Below, piece after piece: positions 1 through 12,418 of a DNA stretch of 29,138 nt (its first letter is position 1; every line of letters begins with the position of its first letter). The translations under genes were made by a program, and so were the position numbers. The notes beneath the pieces are model-generated. The model ran no database searches and was not told the DNA's origin. It saw nothing but the letters and a program-made list of their open reading frames with translations. Source of the stretch: Trichosphaerium sp. ATCC 40318. Lineage: Eukaryota; Discosea; Flabellinia; Trichosidae. The stretch is from positions 1 through 29,138 of the forward strand of contig JALMLS010000020.1 in assembly GCA_038496445.1 (NCBI GenBank), read 5' to 3'.

Positions 1-3000
1 TTGATAACAGTTCGTCAAGCTTGTTTGGTGTATTTGATTTGATAGTCACAGATTTGGTTGTGTACTTTTGTTGGAGATCACCTAGTGCCCTTTCAGCCGC
101 CTTGATATCAGCAGTGCTTCCAACGACAGTCAATTTGACCATGTCACGTTTAGGATTCTTTTTCTTATTGTATGTGTACACTATAGTACGTTCTTTGTTG
201 GTAGTTGTGTTACGCTGTGTCATTTTATTGAAATCAACTTCGTAGTTGTAAGTATACTTTGTTGCTACACCATGAGAGCCGGTGACCATAAAAGGAGCTG
301 TTGGAATTTTCCCAAGTTCCATCCTTGAATGTATTAGCTCGAAAATCAAACGTGGTACTTACTCTTTAAAGTGGTCTTGAATGATTCTGTTTTGCGTTTC
401 GTAATAGTTGACAAATGTACCATCATTTTCTTTCCACTGCCACTGCATTGGATGAAGGAGGTCCGAATACTTCTTAACTGCTTTAGTGAACGCTTCAACC
501 GCCTTTGGGTTTGTGTCAACAAGCCGTATAGTGTCAACCTTGTTGTCAAGCAAATACAAAGTACAAAGTCGGACAATAGTGTCACAACAAAACTCAACAG
601 GGAATAAAGCTTTACCACCACCAAGGGCGAGTATAGACAAAGACTTATATCCGTTGCAACAATCCCTATGTAGTGTTAGTATAGTACTTCTGGTGAGAGT
701 GTACCTCAAAAGTGTATTAATTCTCTCTTCATAAACTAGTTTACTCTGTTCGTTTTTTCTTCTTGGGATTTTAACGCATAAAACCTAAACAGTAGTTTTT
801 AGGAAATTAAGATTATGATCATCTCATATTACATCGTGCCCGAGAACGCCTTTTGCCCACCATGTATTCTCGTTCAGTTTAGATGTTGTTTGCCCTTGTG
901 ATTGATAATCCCGTAAGGTTTCAGATGCTTTGCTTCCTACCGACTGATTAAAAACCCAATCGCACAAAATAGCTACCTGATGCCATAATCTTACAGTCCG
1001 TTGTTTCATCATAAATATCTCCATAGTGTACTTTAAATGGTGTTTTATGATCTTCAGCGCTGTGAGTTTTTTGGTTGATTCTGGGAGTCTTATTCGTAGT
1101 ATCAAACGCAATCACATTGTACTGAGCCTGAAGCTTTTTGAACTCTAATTTGAATGAGATTATTTTAAATAGCTACTAATCACCTTCGTTTTTGTGGAGT
1201 AGTGCTGCAGTGGTAGTAGACATTTCAAAACTCTTCTCTTCAATGTTTAGCTTTTGTGATTTCAATAAACTATACAAAGCAGTTTCGCATCTCTTCAGTC
1301 CTTGTGAGATACCTGTCATGGATATCCAAAAAGGCGCTTAAAAAAAAAATCAACTTTTATCGTTTTAACTGCTAGATTTAAACGCACGTGTTTCAAGAGA
1401 GGACGTCCACTGCACACAATATTCTATTGCAAGCTTATCAATATCAGATTGGGTTTCCCTAAGTAAAAACGCTTCTACAGCTATAAGGTCTCGCTGTATA
1501 GTTTTTACAGATGTTAGAGATTTCATAGCCGCAACTGCTTTGTCTATGCATGATATTAGATATCTCTCTTTTCCTAAAAAGTTGGTACCAACTGGCGGTT
1601 TGCCTAACCCCGCTACTACTATTCCTTGCCGTTTTAAGGTAAGCAAGACACGAGACATCTCTGGGCTGGTCTTATTTAGTTGATCTCTATTATTCAAAAG
1701 TTCCCACATCGCAAATGACTGATTTCGTGATAGTACAACTTCCTTCTCGTAAAACGAATAATCCTGCAGCGTAATAATGGAAACATCAGTTGAATCTCCT
1801 ATAATTTCTATAACCCACGTGTCTAGGCGTTGTTACTATACTATAAGTAATAAACCAGTACCTTTCTTCTCTGTCCTTGTAATGATAAGATTCACTTTTA
1901 AGAATATTTCTTTTTCCATGTACTCAAACTCCTGTAGAAAATGTGAGTTACGCTCTCGCCAGTTATTTTGCATATTAATACCTTTGAAAGTAGTTGCTTG
2001 TGAGTATCATTTAGTGTCTTAATCTCAACAGTATCCACAATGATATCTTTGGTGAACTCATCAATCTTCGTTTTTTTCTCATTTATTTCTTTATCTGTCC
2101 CATGAAGAATCAGATAGTCAATTCCGTATTCTTCGATATCAACATCCGTAAGGTATTCTTCTATAAAAGTAATTTTGTACCCAGCGTAGATAAACTAGAA
2201 AACCTATTAATTAACTCTTAGCTCACAACATACGCACTTTTCTTGTTTGTGTGACTTCTGCAGCTCTTTTTTCCATATACTGTTTAGCGGAATCTACCTC
2301 ACTTTGAGAAAAACCTTGCAGAACTTGTTTTATTGTACCCGTATGAGGTAGTAGTCCATTCCCTGCTGATGCTGGATGAAGCTAAAGTAACTGTCATTTA
2401 GAAGCCGCACAAACGTGCTTACTTTGATTGATGCTATATCGTTCCCAATATCCAAGAATATATGTTGTATACAATCGTTGACATCTTTCTTAAACCCAGA
2501 TACAATCAATTCTCCTTTTGTACTTGTTATAACAACTGAGTACGTTTGTTCAAGCTTTTTTAAGCTACAATCAATAACGTTAGATGTAAACAAGTCAAGG
2601 GTAATGTACTCACTCAAGTGAAGTATCTATTGTACAATCATACTTGATGGTTCCAAATTCCAATTGTTCTGGCAGTTTCTTCAAAAGGTACAATTTGTTG
2701 TGATTTTCGATGTTATAAGAGAGTATCTAACGGAATTTTAATCAGCTATTATGTGTACTACTTACTGTACATCGGTGCGAAGACCCGAAGAGCCATCGTC
2801 TACCAGGCAAGGTAAGAATGAAAGCACATATATTGTCTACATACTTTTCTTCAATATGAAAATCACATGGTTGTGAAGACATCACTTCCTTCGCCTTGAG
2901 TTTAAATACTTGCAATACTTGACTATCCATGTTAACGTAGACACTCGATTTGATAACCACAGTGTTTGTCAATACTTTTGCCACTTTTGAAGCTGCTAAA

Positions 3001-3296
3001 ACCGTCATTAGTTCCTGAGCGACACGCGTTTGAAAATCGCACCTTGTCCGTGCAAAAAGTGAACTATACACCCTTCGTTCTTTGTGTCAATTGATAGTAT
3101 TGTTCCTTGTTTACAGTAAGAATAATAAATCTCCAAAACGTTAACTTACCCATCTTTTCCATTTCTTCTTTGTCGTCGTTGTTTACGATTGTATGCGGAT
3201 ACCGCAAGGCTGAGTTACTTTCAACCTAGCGCAGTTGATTAGATTAATTCAACAAGCGTGTCGTACCAAAAAAATTGGGCTTACTTTATTATCCAT
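1..3296 (-). CDS. PARP14-like protein with KH-like repeats, macro domain and WWE domain (partial, runs off the left edge)
   Basis: A multi-exon minus-strand gene. Reading from its N-terminus: a segment at about 3070-2780 and another at 2580-2430 (SLDLKKLEQTYSVVITS) look like the repeated KH/RRM-type modules of PARP14. More such modules lie at 2340-1390. A macro-type fold follows from about 1050 (KVHYGDIYDETTD) to 500 (KSLSILALGGGKALFPVEF), then a WWE domain at 450-150 (MQWQWKENDGTFVNYYE ... YNYEVDFNKMTQRNTTT). At least ten introns are inferred, with clean GT-AG ends. Macro domains bind ADP-ribose and WWE domains bind poly-ADP-ribose units, so a role in ADP-ribose signalling is likely. The PARP catalytic domain, if present, lies beyond base 1. 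The start at 3296 (MDNK) is the first Met in the open exon and is uncertain. Fusion to the upstream SPRY gene 240 bp away is possible but a stop separates them. Confidence 0.7.
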
Positions 3297-3535
3297 TGAA
3301 GCGTTACAAGTGGCGCTAAACAGATAATTTTGCTCGGGTTCGTAGTCAACCAATTTCAAAGAGTCTCTCAGAGATTTTCTTCGAATAGTTGAACAAAGCT
3401 CTTTTCAACGCGTCAGATACTTGTGAAGATACACGCAGAATTTAGTATTGCAAAATAATAACCTTTGTAGATGGTATGAGCGAACAGTTTCCGTGTAGTA
3501 AAAATTTTATTTTTTTTTCCCAGTCATAGTTGTGG

Positions 3536-5066
3536 CTAGCCAGTGTACAAGTATGAATCGATGTCAAATTGAAATGGAGCTACACCACAATTTATAGAGA
3601 AACTACCTTTACAATTAAAAAATCCGAGTATAGGACACCAGTCTGATATACTATCAGCTAGAGGAGGAGCGCTATCTTTACTGAAAGCAATCCCTAATTT
3701 CTTTCCATTTTTTGTAAAAAACACCAACTCGTGCGTTAGATCTATCAAGAGTACATTGAGTGTTGCGATATAGAAAATGATAATTAGTACCTATACATAC
3801 ACCAATAGTGTCATTTGCACCATACCTAGGACCATAATGTTCTCCATGAGCTAATTAAAACGTAAGTAAACCTCACAAGAACCAGAGTTGAAGAGAAGCG
3901 AGTAAAACAAAGATAGAAAAGTACCTTCGTATTTATTGTCTTGAGATCCTGGAAATCTAAATCCATCGTCCCCATGATATCCTACACTAGGAAATACATC
4001 GGGTGTAAACCTTACCAGTAGAGTCAGTAGAGTATAAGCGATATGGCAAGTCAACTTTAAAGCTCAAAAACGAACCATCCTGGCATCATTGGACGGTTAT
4101 CATATCCTGTAGCGTTTGTAAACCCTGCAGCACCAGAACCAACACATACAGAGTGACTAAAACCATAAGTAAATAAATAAAATGTTCATATTATTGCAGT
4201 CATGATACGTACTCATGGACTTGAGCGTTGTAAGGTATCATATTTTCTCCAATCGTTACTGGAAAAAAAACCAATTAATTAACTTGCACCTATAGCCTAC
4301 ATCCAAAATAATTCCTTTTACTAACCTTCATAGTACTTAACAAGTACTTGAGAACCTGGCATACGTCTATATCTTGGTGGTGGACTAATTTGACACGTGT
4401 CAACACGAATTATTTGAGAAAACAAAATAACATGTTTGGTAGCTGCTTCAAGTCAACGTACCCGACAGCTTGTATTGTGAGGTAGTCCATATGTCCTGTA
4501 CCAAGCTCATACCATCGTATACCATTTACATCACTTTTAGTGAAACGTAATTTTTGGTTTGGACCCATCATAGTATGTGGAAGAAATCGTAGAGTCCTAG
4601 CTTGTTCTTGCACTAGAAATAACGTTTGTTTTGGTTGAATTTTTTGATTGCTGTTAAATGGCGTACTTATTGTTGTTAATCGGTATAAGTGCTTCCAACA
4701 AGGCAGTTGACGCGCTAATTAATAGTGTTAGAAGTCATTCTTAATTTCGTGACAAATTTGTTTTTTTGAAATATTGTGTGGTGTGATGCACAAAGTATTA
4801 GTGTTGTTGTGGGATAAATGGGAAATAAAATAGATGCGTACTGAACTGTTTCGGAACCTTGATCCACAAATCAAGATATAGGTACTTCCAGGCAATTTTA
4901 CGTCTCTTCAAAGGGGAATTAGGCAATAAAAGACCGCGTTTAGAATCATACCTGACTATCTACTTTTCGCCAGCTCTTACATACACTCAACGCACTGAAA
5001 ACATCCTTAGGATCACCTGAGATACTTAATTACAGAATTGAATAACGCTAGTACAAGAATTTGCAT
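3536..5066 (-). CDS. F-box and SPRY domain protein (possible ubiquitin-ligase substrate adaptor)
   Basis: The N-terminal exons contain an F-box-like stretch: LALFNSVIKYL, then SGDPKDVFSALSVCKSWRKV at about 5060-4970. The link between these two halves needs a one-base frame change near 5023. A middle region continues through IAWKYLYLDLWIKVPKQF and LPCWKHLYRL. The C-terminal half is a SPRY domain of the RanBPM type: QVLVKYYEVTIGENMI, MMPG, GYHGDDGFRFPGSQ, YGPRYGANDTIGVCI, VFFTKNGKKLGIAF and APFQFDID. The stop is TAG at 3536. Known F-box/SPRY proteins such as FBXO45 use the F-box to bind SKP1 and the SPRY to bind substrate, and that role is inferred here. About eight introns are supported by phase, for example the one opening at GTCGG|GTACGT. 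The exact start and the F-box frame are the weak points. Confidence 0.6.
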
Positions 5067-5370
5067 TATTTTCTTACAAAACCATCAAAACAATTAACTC
5101 TTAACTCAGCGCTATACATTAAGAACATTCACGCTAATAAACAAATCTAGGAAGAAAATCTCGAAATTTAAGCAAAAAGATGCTGTCGCTTTTGACTGTA
5201 GCGTACACATTAAATAAATAACAGCCCATAACTCTGCTGGCATTTGTTCCATTTTTTTTTGAGCCGTTACACTTTGTGTAAGCCAGTATTTTTTGAAACA
5301 AACCGTAAGTCATAGTTGACTTATAGCAATAAATTTGATAAACATAAAAAAATGATGTTCAAAAAGATGT

Positions 5371-6500
5371 TTAGTCGGTTACATTACCAAGACGACTTTT
5401 CCGTAAGGTAAACTCTGAAGAACTCCAGGTGTCGCCAAAAGACTCTCTTTTGGGTTCTATTGGAGTGAAGGTTTTGATCATATTAAAGAATAAAGCTGCT
5501 GACATTCCTGCTAAAGGACATGCAGTGATATAAACTACCATCCATCTAATGTCGCCAAAAGCTGTAGCAGTGCCTAGTGCATAGTTAATAAGGTACATGA
5601 GATTATGTTTATCCTAGCCTTTGAATAAATGGACAATTGATGGCCCAATACTGACAGCAGGATTAAAAACTGCTCCGGATACATTTCCTGTCGAAATGTT
5701 ATTACTACAAACAGTGCTAGGTATTTCTTACCAAATGTAAGGGCGCCAGTTAGCACTGTTAGACCTATTGCAAATCCATAGAATGTATTTGGTTGTACTC
5801 GTTCCTCTGTAGCACAATGAAGAACAGCAGAAGCTAGCACAAAAGTCCACAAGTACTCAACGACAAACACCTAAACAAAACATTGACTTTTTGCTTTTGA
5901 ACTTTGCACGTACATGATACCACTTGAAACTTGCTGAAGGACCAGGAGCAAAAGTAAAGTCAAAGAGTCCCCAAACTACCTACACCAAAAATAGTCTCTT
6001 TTAGCGTCCAAAAAAGAACCATGTTTCCAAAAAAATCACGTGATCACTCGTACCAGTGCAGCACATAAAGCGCCAAGTATTTGTGTGATAACATACGCAA
6101 TTGCGTCAAACCTGGACATTTTACTCCTTGAAAAAACAGCGATAGTAACAGCAGGGTTATAGTGCGCTAAAGTATGAAAGGTAAACGAACAATAATATTA
6201 CAAGATTAAAACAGGCAAGAATTATCAATTATCTTTTCCAAAACATACCTCCTGATGCCCAACCACCAGTGAACACAAGAAGAACTAATGTAAAGCCAAT
6301 TCTAACGGAAACAAAATAAACTAATGTCACGTGGAAAATAAAGTCCAAAACTTAATGAATACGCACGCAAAAGGTGGAAAGAAACCATCTACAGCTCCTT
6401 TTGCTGAAAGGGCGCCAGAACAACCAATAGCGAAGACAAGAAAGAAAGTGCCAAAGAACTCAACGCTCCAAGCAATTGGACTAAACTCAAACCTACCCAT
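5371..6500 (-). CDS. Aquaporin / MIP-family channel
   Basis: A membrane channel for water or small solutes. Exon 1 begins MGRFEFSPIAWSVEFFGTFF with the first transmembrane helix. Splicing then gives IGFTLVLLVFTGGWASG and the first pore motif, HYNPAVTIAVF. A third-helix region follows (FDAIAYVITQILGALCAAL), then a loop and helix 4 (VVEYLWTFVLASAVLHC), helix 5 (YGFAIGLTVLTGALTFG) and the second pore motif, GAVFNPAVSIGPS. The last helix is WMVVYITACPLAGMSAALFF, followed by a soluble tail ending NVTD and TAA. Both NPA motifs are intact. The residue after the second NPA is Val, where the family normally has the selectivity-filter Arg. Introns have donors such as GTGCGT and GTAAGA, and one at 5574-5618 appears to be GC-AG. 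The start was chosen because it is the first Met ahead of helix 1. Confidence 0.9.
5574..5618 (-). other. Apparent GC-AG intron in the aquaporin gene
   Basis: The exons on either side encode NPAVSIGPSIVHLFKG and TATAFGDIRWMVV. They join in frame only if the intron starts GCTAGG and ends CACTAG (45 bp). No GT donor in the correct phase is visible. A stop codon (TAG) follows immediately if the segment is left unspliced. Confidence 0.6.
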
Positions 6501-6736
6501 ATCGAGTATACCTCTAAAAAGATTTCAAAAACAAAAAAAAAAACAACCAGACAGTCAATGGGTTTCTAAGGCGCCTATTAAAGCTTGTCAACAATAGTGA
6601 GTGTCAATATGCATGCGATCTATATTGATCCATGTGAGGTTCACAGTGTACGAAATAACCTCACGTGCTTGAACAAGTAAAAACGGAACATTTAGAAAAT
6701 TTGTATTGTTTCATTTTTTTTTAAACCACATGTGGG

Positions 6737-9700
6737 TTATAGTAGCGTCTCAGTTAATAAACCATCTTTTGTAGAAGGTTTTACAAAAATAAATCGATCA
6801 TTATTAGTCAAAACAACTTTCTCCATACGAAGTGCTTTAATCTACAAAAAAACCCAACATCAGCTCATATTTTTGTTCAAAGTTGATAAGACTTTTGCAA
6901 CGTACCTCGAATCTAGGAAAGCTTAATCGTCCTACGTATAGAGGTACCAAGTTATGTTCAATAATATGGTCTGACTTTGGATTGATTTTGAAGAAAGTCT
7001 TTGTATTACCAGCAACAAGAAATCCTGTAGTATCTGTAACAGATAACGCAAAGTCTTGTATTGTGTTTGTATTGTTTGTGATTATAACCTTATGAGGAAG
7101 AAGTTGTCCAACAATAGCAGATTCAGGAGTAACTTACATAGAGTTAAGGGGTAGAAACGTAGAGGTAAGCGAGAGAACGCACTACTTGTAAGAAACGAGA
7201 AAAAAAAGAAAAAAATTGGAAATGCTTTTTGTTCTTTGGATACTGATCTTCTTTTCGAATAGAGCATCACGGATAGATAACTTTGGAACTTGAACTGTTG
7301 TTGTTGTAGAATACTGAGCACCAACTCTATTTTAACAAACAAGTAAGTAAATGACAAAAACAATTGAATAAAGAAAACCGAACCTCTTCCACTTTATATC
7401 AACAGAACCAAAAGACCAAATTCCCAAACAAAGGGCGTTTATCTGAAACCATGAACTATGTTTCTCGTTCTTTTTAAGTGTTATATCCGTCTCACACGTA
7501 TTTGTATTAGCAGTTACTTCGGCAACAGGCCTAAAGAGACATAAGCAGTTGAACTCAAAAGCCTTTTTTTTTTGAACAAAGGTAAAAACCAACTGTAAAC
7601 ACGCACGTGTGCGCACTCGTTTCAGCCTAAATATTAATGTCAGTTTTTATGAACAATACTGTAGCTATACGCACAACTCTGAATGTATTATTTAGAATTT
7701 GAATGGAGTCCTGTGAACATATTTCAGTCCACAACAAAAATGGTTCACGAATAGGAACTAATCCTGCCAATGGTTGTTTAATCAAATGACAATCAGATGT
7801 GAAATAATCAAAACGACATAAAAATGCAGGTTTAACAGCAATAGTTATGTCCTTAATAAAAGAAGCTTTATACGTTTCTGTAGAATACGCCACCTTTAAA
7901 GAAAAGTCAGAACCAAAAAAAAAATCTCTAAGGACAAACACTTACTTTTAAAGAAAGCGTTAGCTCTCTAGCTTCTTGCTTTGCATGGAAGAAAATAGGT
8001 AGTGTCAGCGATGCTCCAGCTTCTATGGAAGGTATTATAGCTTCTTTGACAGGACCAGAATCAGGGTCATCAACAAAGCAGTATGGTCCTAAATGGTGGT
8101 CAATCTTCAAAAAACCTCTCAGACAAAAAAGTGTACCTTTTAGTGGCAGAAAAGTTATAGTGCCGCCTTTGACAGGATCTTCTTGATTTTCAAGACGCAT
8201 CTCAATTTTATAATACTCATTCACAAACGCACATGGTTCATGTTTAACAGTAAATGTTAATTTTGGCTCGTGTTCTTGAATCCTTAAAAAAAAAAACAAG
8301 GTTAATACAACAAAATTTATATATGTTAACGTACGTCATTTGGCGTCTCTCACTGAACCTTGTTTTCTGGTATAATGCTTTATCAGGTTCTTCAGGCCAT
8401 GTGTCAACTTTACACCGTAAGAAAATTGTGTTCGGTCCTTCTCCCCAGCGCAAACAAACTTCCGTACACTTAAAGAATAAGCAAACCATAAAAAAAGTAC
8501 ATGTATGACTTTTACCTTCAATTCACACTGCAATGGCGCATTGAACGATAGTTTAATAGTACGCGTTTGATTAGGTTTGAACGAAAGTACATCGCCATCA
8601 GTAATCTCTTGGTTGCATCCTGGAACATGATGTTATTAGTACAAACTTGAAAAAGTTTATGTACCTTCTTCATTAAAAGAAACTAAAAGAGCCGAAAATG
8701 TAGTCGCCATTGGTAGATTTATATTCAAGTATACATTCATACTAATTGGTGAATGTGCAGAAGCACTAGCCTCAATAAATTGTACACAACATAGCACTAA
8801 AATAACAAGTCAGCAAATCCATTACCATTTCAAAAAAAAAATCTAAAAAGGGTACATCGTGAATCGTTGTATCCAAAATCAGCATAGACAGGTTCTGTGA
8901 AATTAGCATAAGTAAGAAGCCCGGCAACGCTTTTTTGAACATCACACTTCTTATCTTTACTCAACCCCATTTCTAATAAAACGTCACAACATACAAAAAA
9001 CCTTTGATAAAAGTACCCTTTTGAAGTAGTGTGAATGAAGTAGTTATTTGATCGCTTAATGACTCCAGGTGTTGTGCACATTGAATCTTATAATTAAGAA
9101 GGTTTGCAACAATAGCATACCATCCTTTTTCAGTATATTGAAGTATAGCATCATCAAGATACCTATCACAAAAATTATTCAAAAAAAAAGAGAACCAGTT
9201 CATACTTCTGAGCTTCTTCGTATTTCTCGCCTTCAAAGTATTCTTTACCAATATCTGTACCAAGCCATAGTACCATTCTCTCATTCAAACCACCCACTTT
9301 ATACATACTATGAGCCCTGTAGAATGTCAACAACAACGATGTTAAAAAAAGAAGGAAACAGAACACATACCTCAACAAAAGCTCCACAATATTTTGATGA
9401 TGCTCGTATTGCAATTCCTAAAATACGTCATACCCAGCAACCACAATATCATGATTTCAAGTACCTGCGAAACTGAAATTTTATAGTCATCGTATTCAGG
9501 AGTCTTCTCAACACCCAAAGGATGATCACCAGCAATAGGAGAAATAGCTTGACCAACCCACCTAAAAAAAAAAGTTGGTGCGTTGCTTAAACAATACATC
9601 TGTGCATACGCTTGTTTATCCATATTTATACTTGTAGGTGCATAAGGTAATAGTTTACCGAGTGCAGTAATTGCTTTAACATCTCCATCGTCCTTCAGAG

Positions 9701-11457
9701 GCTGCGACACATCAATAAGTATTGACAAGATGTAAAGTTGGCGGCGTACAAGGCATAAATGAGTGTATGATTCACGTCTTTTCGCTATAGTACTTGCTGC
9801 CATTTTAAAGTAGAATCCAGGATGCCTCCAACCTTTTGCACTTGATGTGATAAGCTTCTTGAAATGTTGAAGCAATTCACCAAATGTTTGATACCTGATA
9901 AACATTAGATGTCACGTGATGCAACAAAAAAAATTAAACATACTGTAAACTCTTCCAGGCGTGATGTTGAAACATCAGTTTAGGCTCCATTACTATTTCT
10001 GTAAAATGCTTTGTATGCTTACTAAATTGTCCTAAAGCATCACCAAGATTTCCTTTATCCATTAACAACATACATAGCTTAAATAAATGTAAGCTAAAAG
10101 GAGAACTGTGGCGTAAAAAAAAGATGAACCTTAAAATTGATAAAATCAGCCATAATTCGTATATCTTGATTGAGAGTTGTAAGTTTGATATCTGAAATAT
10201 ATTCGTAGCTATGGTTATAAAATCTTGTTGTTAAGGTTAATTATAATATTGTGATTGCGTTAAAAATAGTAATAAAGGTGTATGTATGGATACTTGAGCG
10301 CTGTTTTTGAATCACGTCGAAATTCAGCAAAAAAAGCAGCTTTGAAAGAGTGCCGCGTATACAAGTGCAATTGCTTGTTCAAACGCTCCTTGAAACGCTT
10401 AACTGCACGCTCTTCTTCTTTGTAATAATCACAAGCGTGCTTGGTCAAAAATTTCTCCAACCTAGCACAACGTATGAGTTGACAAAAAAAAAAAAACAGA
10501 TTAATGTAAAAACTAACCTTCGTGTAGAGTTTGGGACATCAGACGACGTGAATGTAAAGAAAGATTTTGCGTCAATATCAGCACGCTTGCGCAAAGCCGA
10601 TAACTTCTCAGCTGAGTCTTTAGCTGCACCATTCTCCTCTACAAAGCTGTTAAAAACAAATATAAAAACTCAAACAAAAATCATGTTCTTACCTGCATCC
10701 TCGGTAGGACACAAATGAACAAGAACTATCTTCATAGCTTTACCGCGCATATTTTCTCTAAACCAAGCGTTAATTCGGGATGACAATCATTTTAAAGAAA
10801 ACCAATAAGACATTCCACAAACTGTAGCGTTTTATCAACGTGACATACCTTACAGCTTCGACATAGAATGCTACATCATTTTCTTTAGAGTTCCAATCCT
10901 AAACCACGTGGTTTAGCTTTTAAGATTATAGTACGTTCTATGAGGCTCAAAAATGGTTGTTTTTAGCGTAATTAGGCGTAAAACAAAAAAGTAAGTACGC
11001 ACTTTGTCATTGGTGTCTTTTGTAAAAAATATGGCTACTACTGATGGTACGCTGTTACAGTGGCGATACCTAATTAATGTGGGATTATTGTCACGTTACA
11101 TGATTTCTTACATCCAGTTCGCTTGGAGAATGCCTGTTTTATAGTGAATACAGTGTTTAAGAAGCTTAGAGAGTTAAATCATCAAAAAGTGCGTACTTTT
11201 AATTGTATAATCCTCGTAGGTTGTTCTACGCTCTCTAAAGAACGTTTGAAACACGTTTTGGCAACTATTGTAACGTACTTTCTTTTTGCCACAGTTTCGC
11301 CATTCGCAATGTTAATCAGGCGCAAGCACTTCACGTCAAAGCCATATACCTTAGTGGTGGTAATATTACTCTCAATTGCTGAAAATAAATCCCTTGCGCC
11401 CATTAACGCAACCACCGGCACAGGTGGTTCCCGTAGTTCCTTCGGGTAAGCGTTCAT
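6737..11457 (-). CDS. TRAPPC11: TRAPPC11 (TRAPP tethering complex subunit, foie gras and gryzun domains)
   Basis: The start MNAYPKELREPPVPVVALMG matches the conserved N-terminus of TRAPPC11. Next come VPSVVAIFFTKDTNDK and DWNSKENDVAFYVEAV, then the foie-gras signature YYKEEERAVKRFKERL ... LYTRHSFKAAFFAEFRRD (about 10440-10310) and HPGFYFKMAASTIAKRR (about 9830-9770). The C-terminal gryzun-type beta-rich region spans about 9000-6740, including EHEPKLTFTVKHEPCAFVNE and the end segment RMEKVVLTNNDRFIFVKPS, with a TAA stop. About twenty short exons are joined by GT-AG introns. TRAPPC11 belongs to the TRAPPIII-type tethering complex acting in ER-to-Golgi traffic and autophagy; that function is taken from the family. 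Order and length (roughly 1,100 residues) fit the family. Individual small exons in 7100-7700 are the least certain. Confidence 0.87.
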
Positions 11458-11928
11458 GGCTGAGAAATGTCACTAGCACAACGACCTCCTGTATCCTTAA
11501 CGTAGTGCCGCTACGAAACAGACCAGTCAACGTGGTTAACTAACGCGATAAGCTATCCAACACGTCGAAAGTTTTTGTACAAAAGTCAAACAAAAATAAC
11601 TCATTGGGCAATCAGCTTGTTATTACACCTTACAGCGAAACGGACGGATGTACCTGATCGTCTGAGTGCATTGTGCCTTTTCCATCAAGTTCGAGCCAGT
11701 GTACATCAAGTATTGCAAAAAGAATGTAGAAATCGTTATTTATTCATTCTACATAGCCTTGGATGGCTTTTGGCGTGGTTCAGCGGTTTTTATATCGCTC
11801 TTTTAAAATCCTTCTTCTTAATGCAACTCTTGTCTAGCACGTGCGATATGGCCATCATCTCTAGTAACGTAACGCTGCGCTTACGCCGACGGCCGTTATG
11901 GTTTGAATACCCTCTTTGAATACCAGAT
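11458..11928. other. Intergenic spacer between TRAPPC11 and the HEAT-repeat gene
   Basis: This is 471 bp between the TRAPPC11 start and the stop of the next minus-strand gene. It has higher GC than the introns. A plus-strand frame stays open for about 114 codons but lacks an ATG at its start and resembles no family I know, so it is not called as a gene. It presumably holds the TRAPPC11 promoter and the 3' end of the HEAT gene. No clear motif was seen apart from one CACGTG. Confidence 0.5.
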
Positions 11929-12418
11929 TTAGAGTATATTCCATTTTCCAGTGCGGCGCCATGAGTTAATAGCGCGGCGAGCCTGTCGTTTGACCTACAT
12001 GATGAGTTAAGCGTTTAAAAATATGTAACATTAGAAAATCCTTACCTTCTTGTCACTGTCATTCCAGAACGAATTAATTGCGTCAATGACTTCCTAAAAA
12101 TCATGTTACGGCAATGCACGGTATTTCGGGTTTAAAAAAGCGTACGAATTCGCGGTGTTTTGGGGAACCATCACATAACGAATGGAGCACCTGATACCGC
12201 ACCAGTGGGTTTGGGTCGTTAGTCATCTGCAATATTCTGTCCCACAAGGCGTCGATATCGCGTTTTACATGGCAGGGACTAAGAAAATCAATAAGGGATA
12301 ACTATTTATCGTTAACATACCACATTTCCCTCAAAGCGTCTCTACGGGTTTTCCAGTTGTCGCTTTGTGTCGCTTCAATTATTTCTAGTACTTGTTGGGT
12401 AGGGAATTCGAGTGTCAT
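11929..12418 (-). CDS. Small HEAT-repeat protein
   Basis: Four exons encode a protein of about 115 residues. Exon 1 is MTLEFPTQQVLEIIEATQSD and ends at the GTATGT donor at 12320. Exon 2 contains DIDALWDRILQMTNDPNPLV and then RYQVLHSLCDGSPKHREF. Exon 3 is EVIDAINSFWNDSDKKV. Exon 4 is KRQARRAINSWRRTGKWNIL with a TAA stop. The paired amphipathic helices with conserved D, V/L and R positions (NDPNPLVRYQVLHSL, NDSDKKVKRQARRAI) are HEAT repeats. Such short all-alpha proteins act as binding scaffolds; no specific partner can be inferred. All three introns are GT-AG and keep phase. The start is the only Met upstream of the first repeat. Confidence 0.75.

Noticed and set aside
3990-4060. Apparent frameshift in the SPRY domain after MMPG
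   Set aside because: An 88-bp intron from the GTTCGT donor to the TCCTAG acceptor joins MMPG directly to VGYHGDDG, the spacing expected in RanBPM-type SPRY domains, so no frameshift is needed.
6331-6597. 88-codon plus-strand frame rich in Lys and Pro
   Set aside because: It is the reverse complement of aquaporin exon 1 and intron 1, which encode a clear MIP N-terminus on the minus strand.
11575-11919. 114-codon plus-strand frame with hydrophobic segments
   Set aside because: It has no ATG at its start, no recognisable family, and sits in an intergenic spacer; such a length is plausible by chance.
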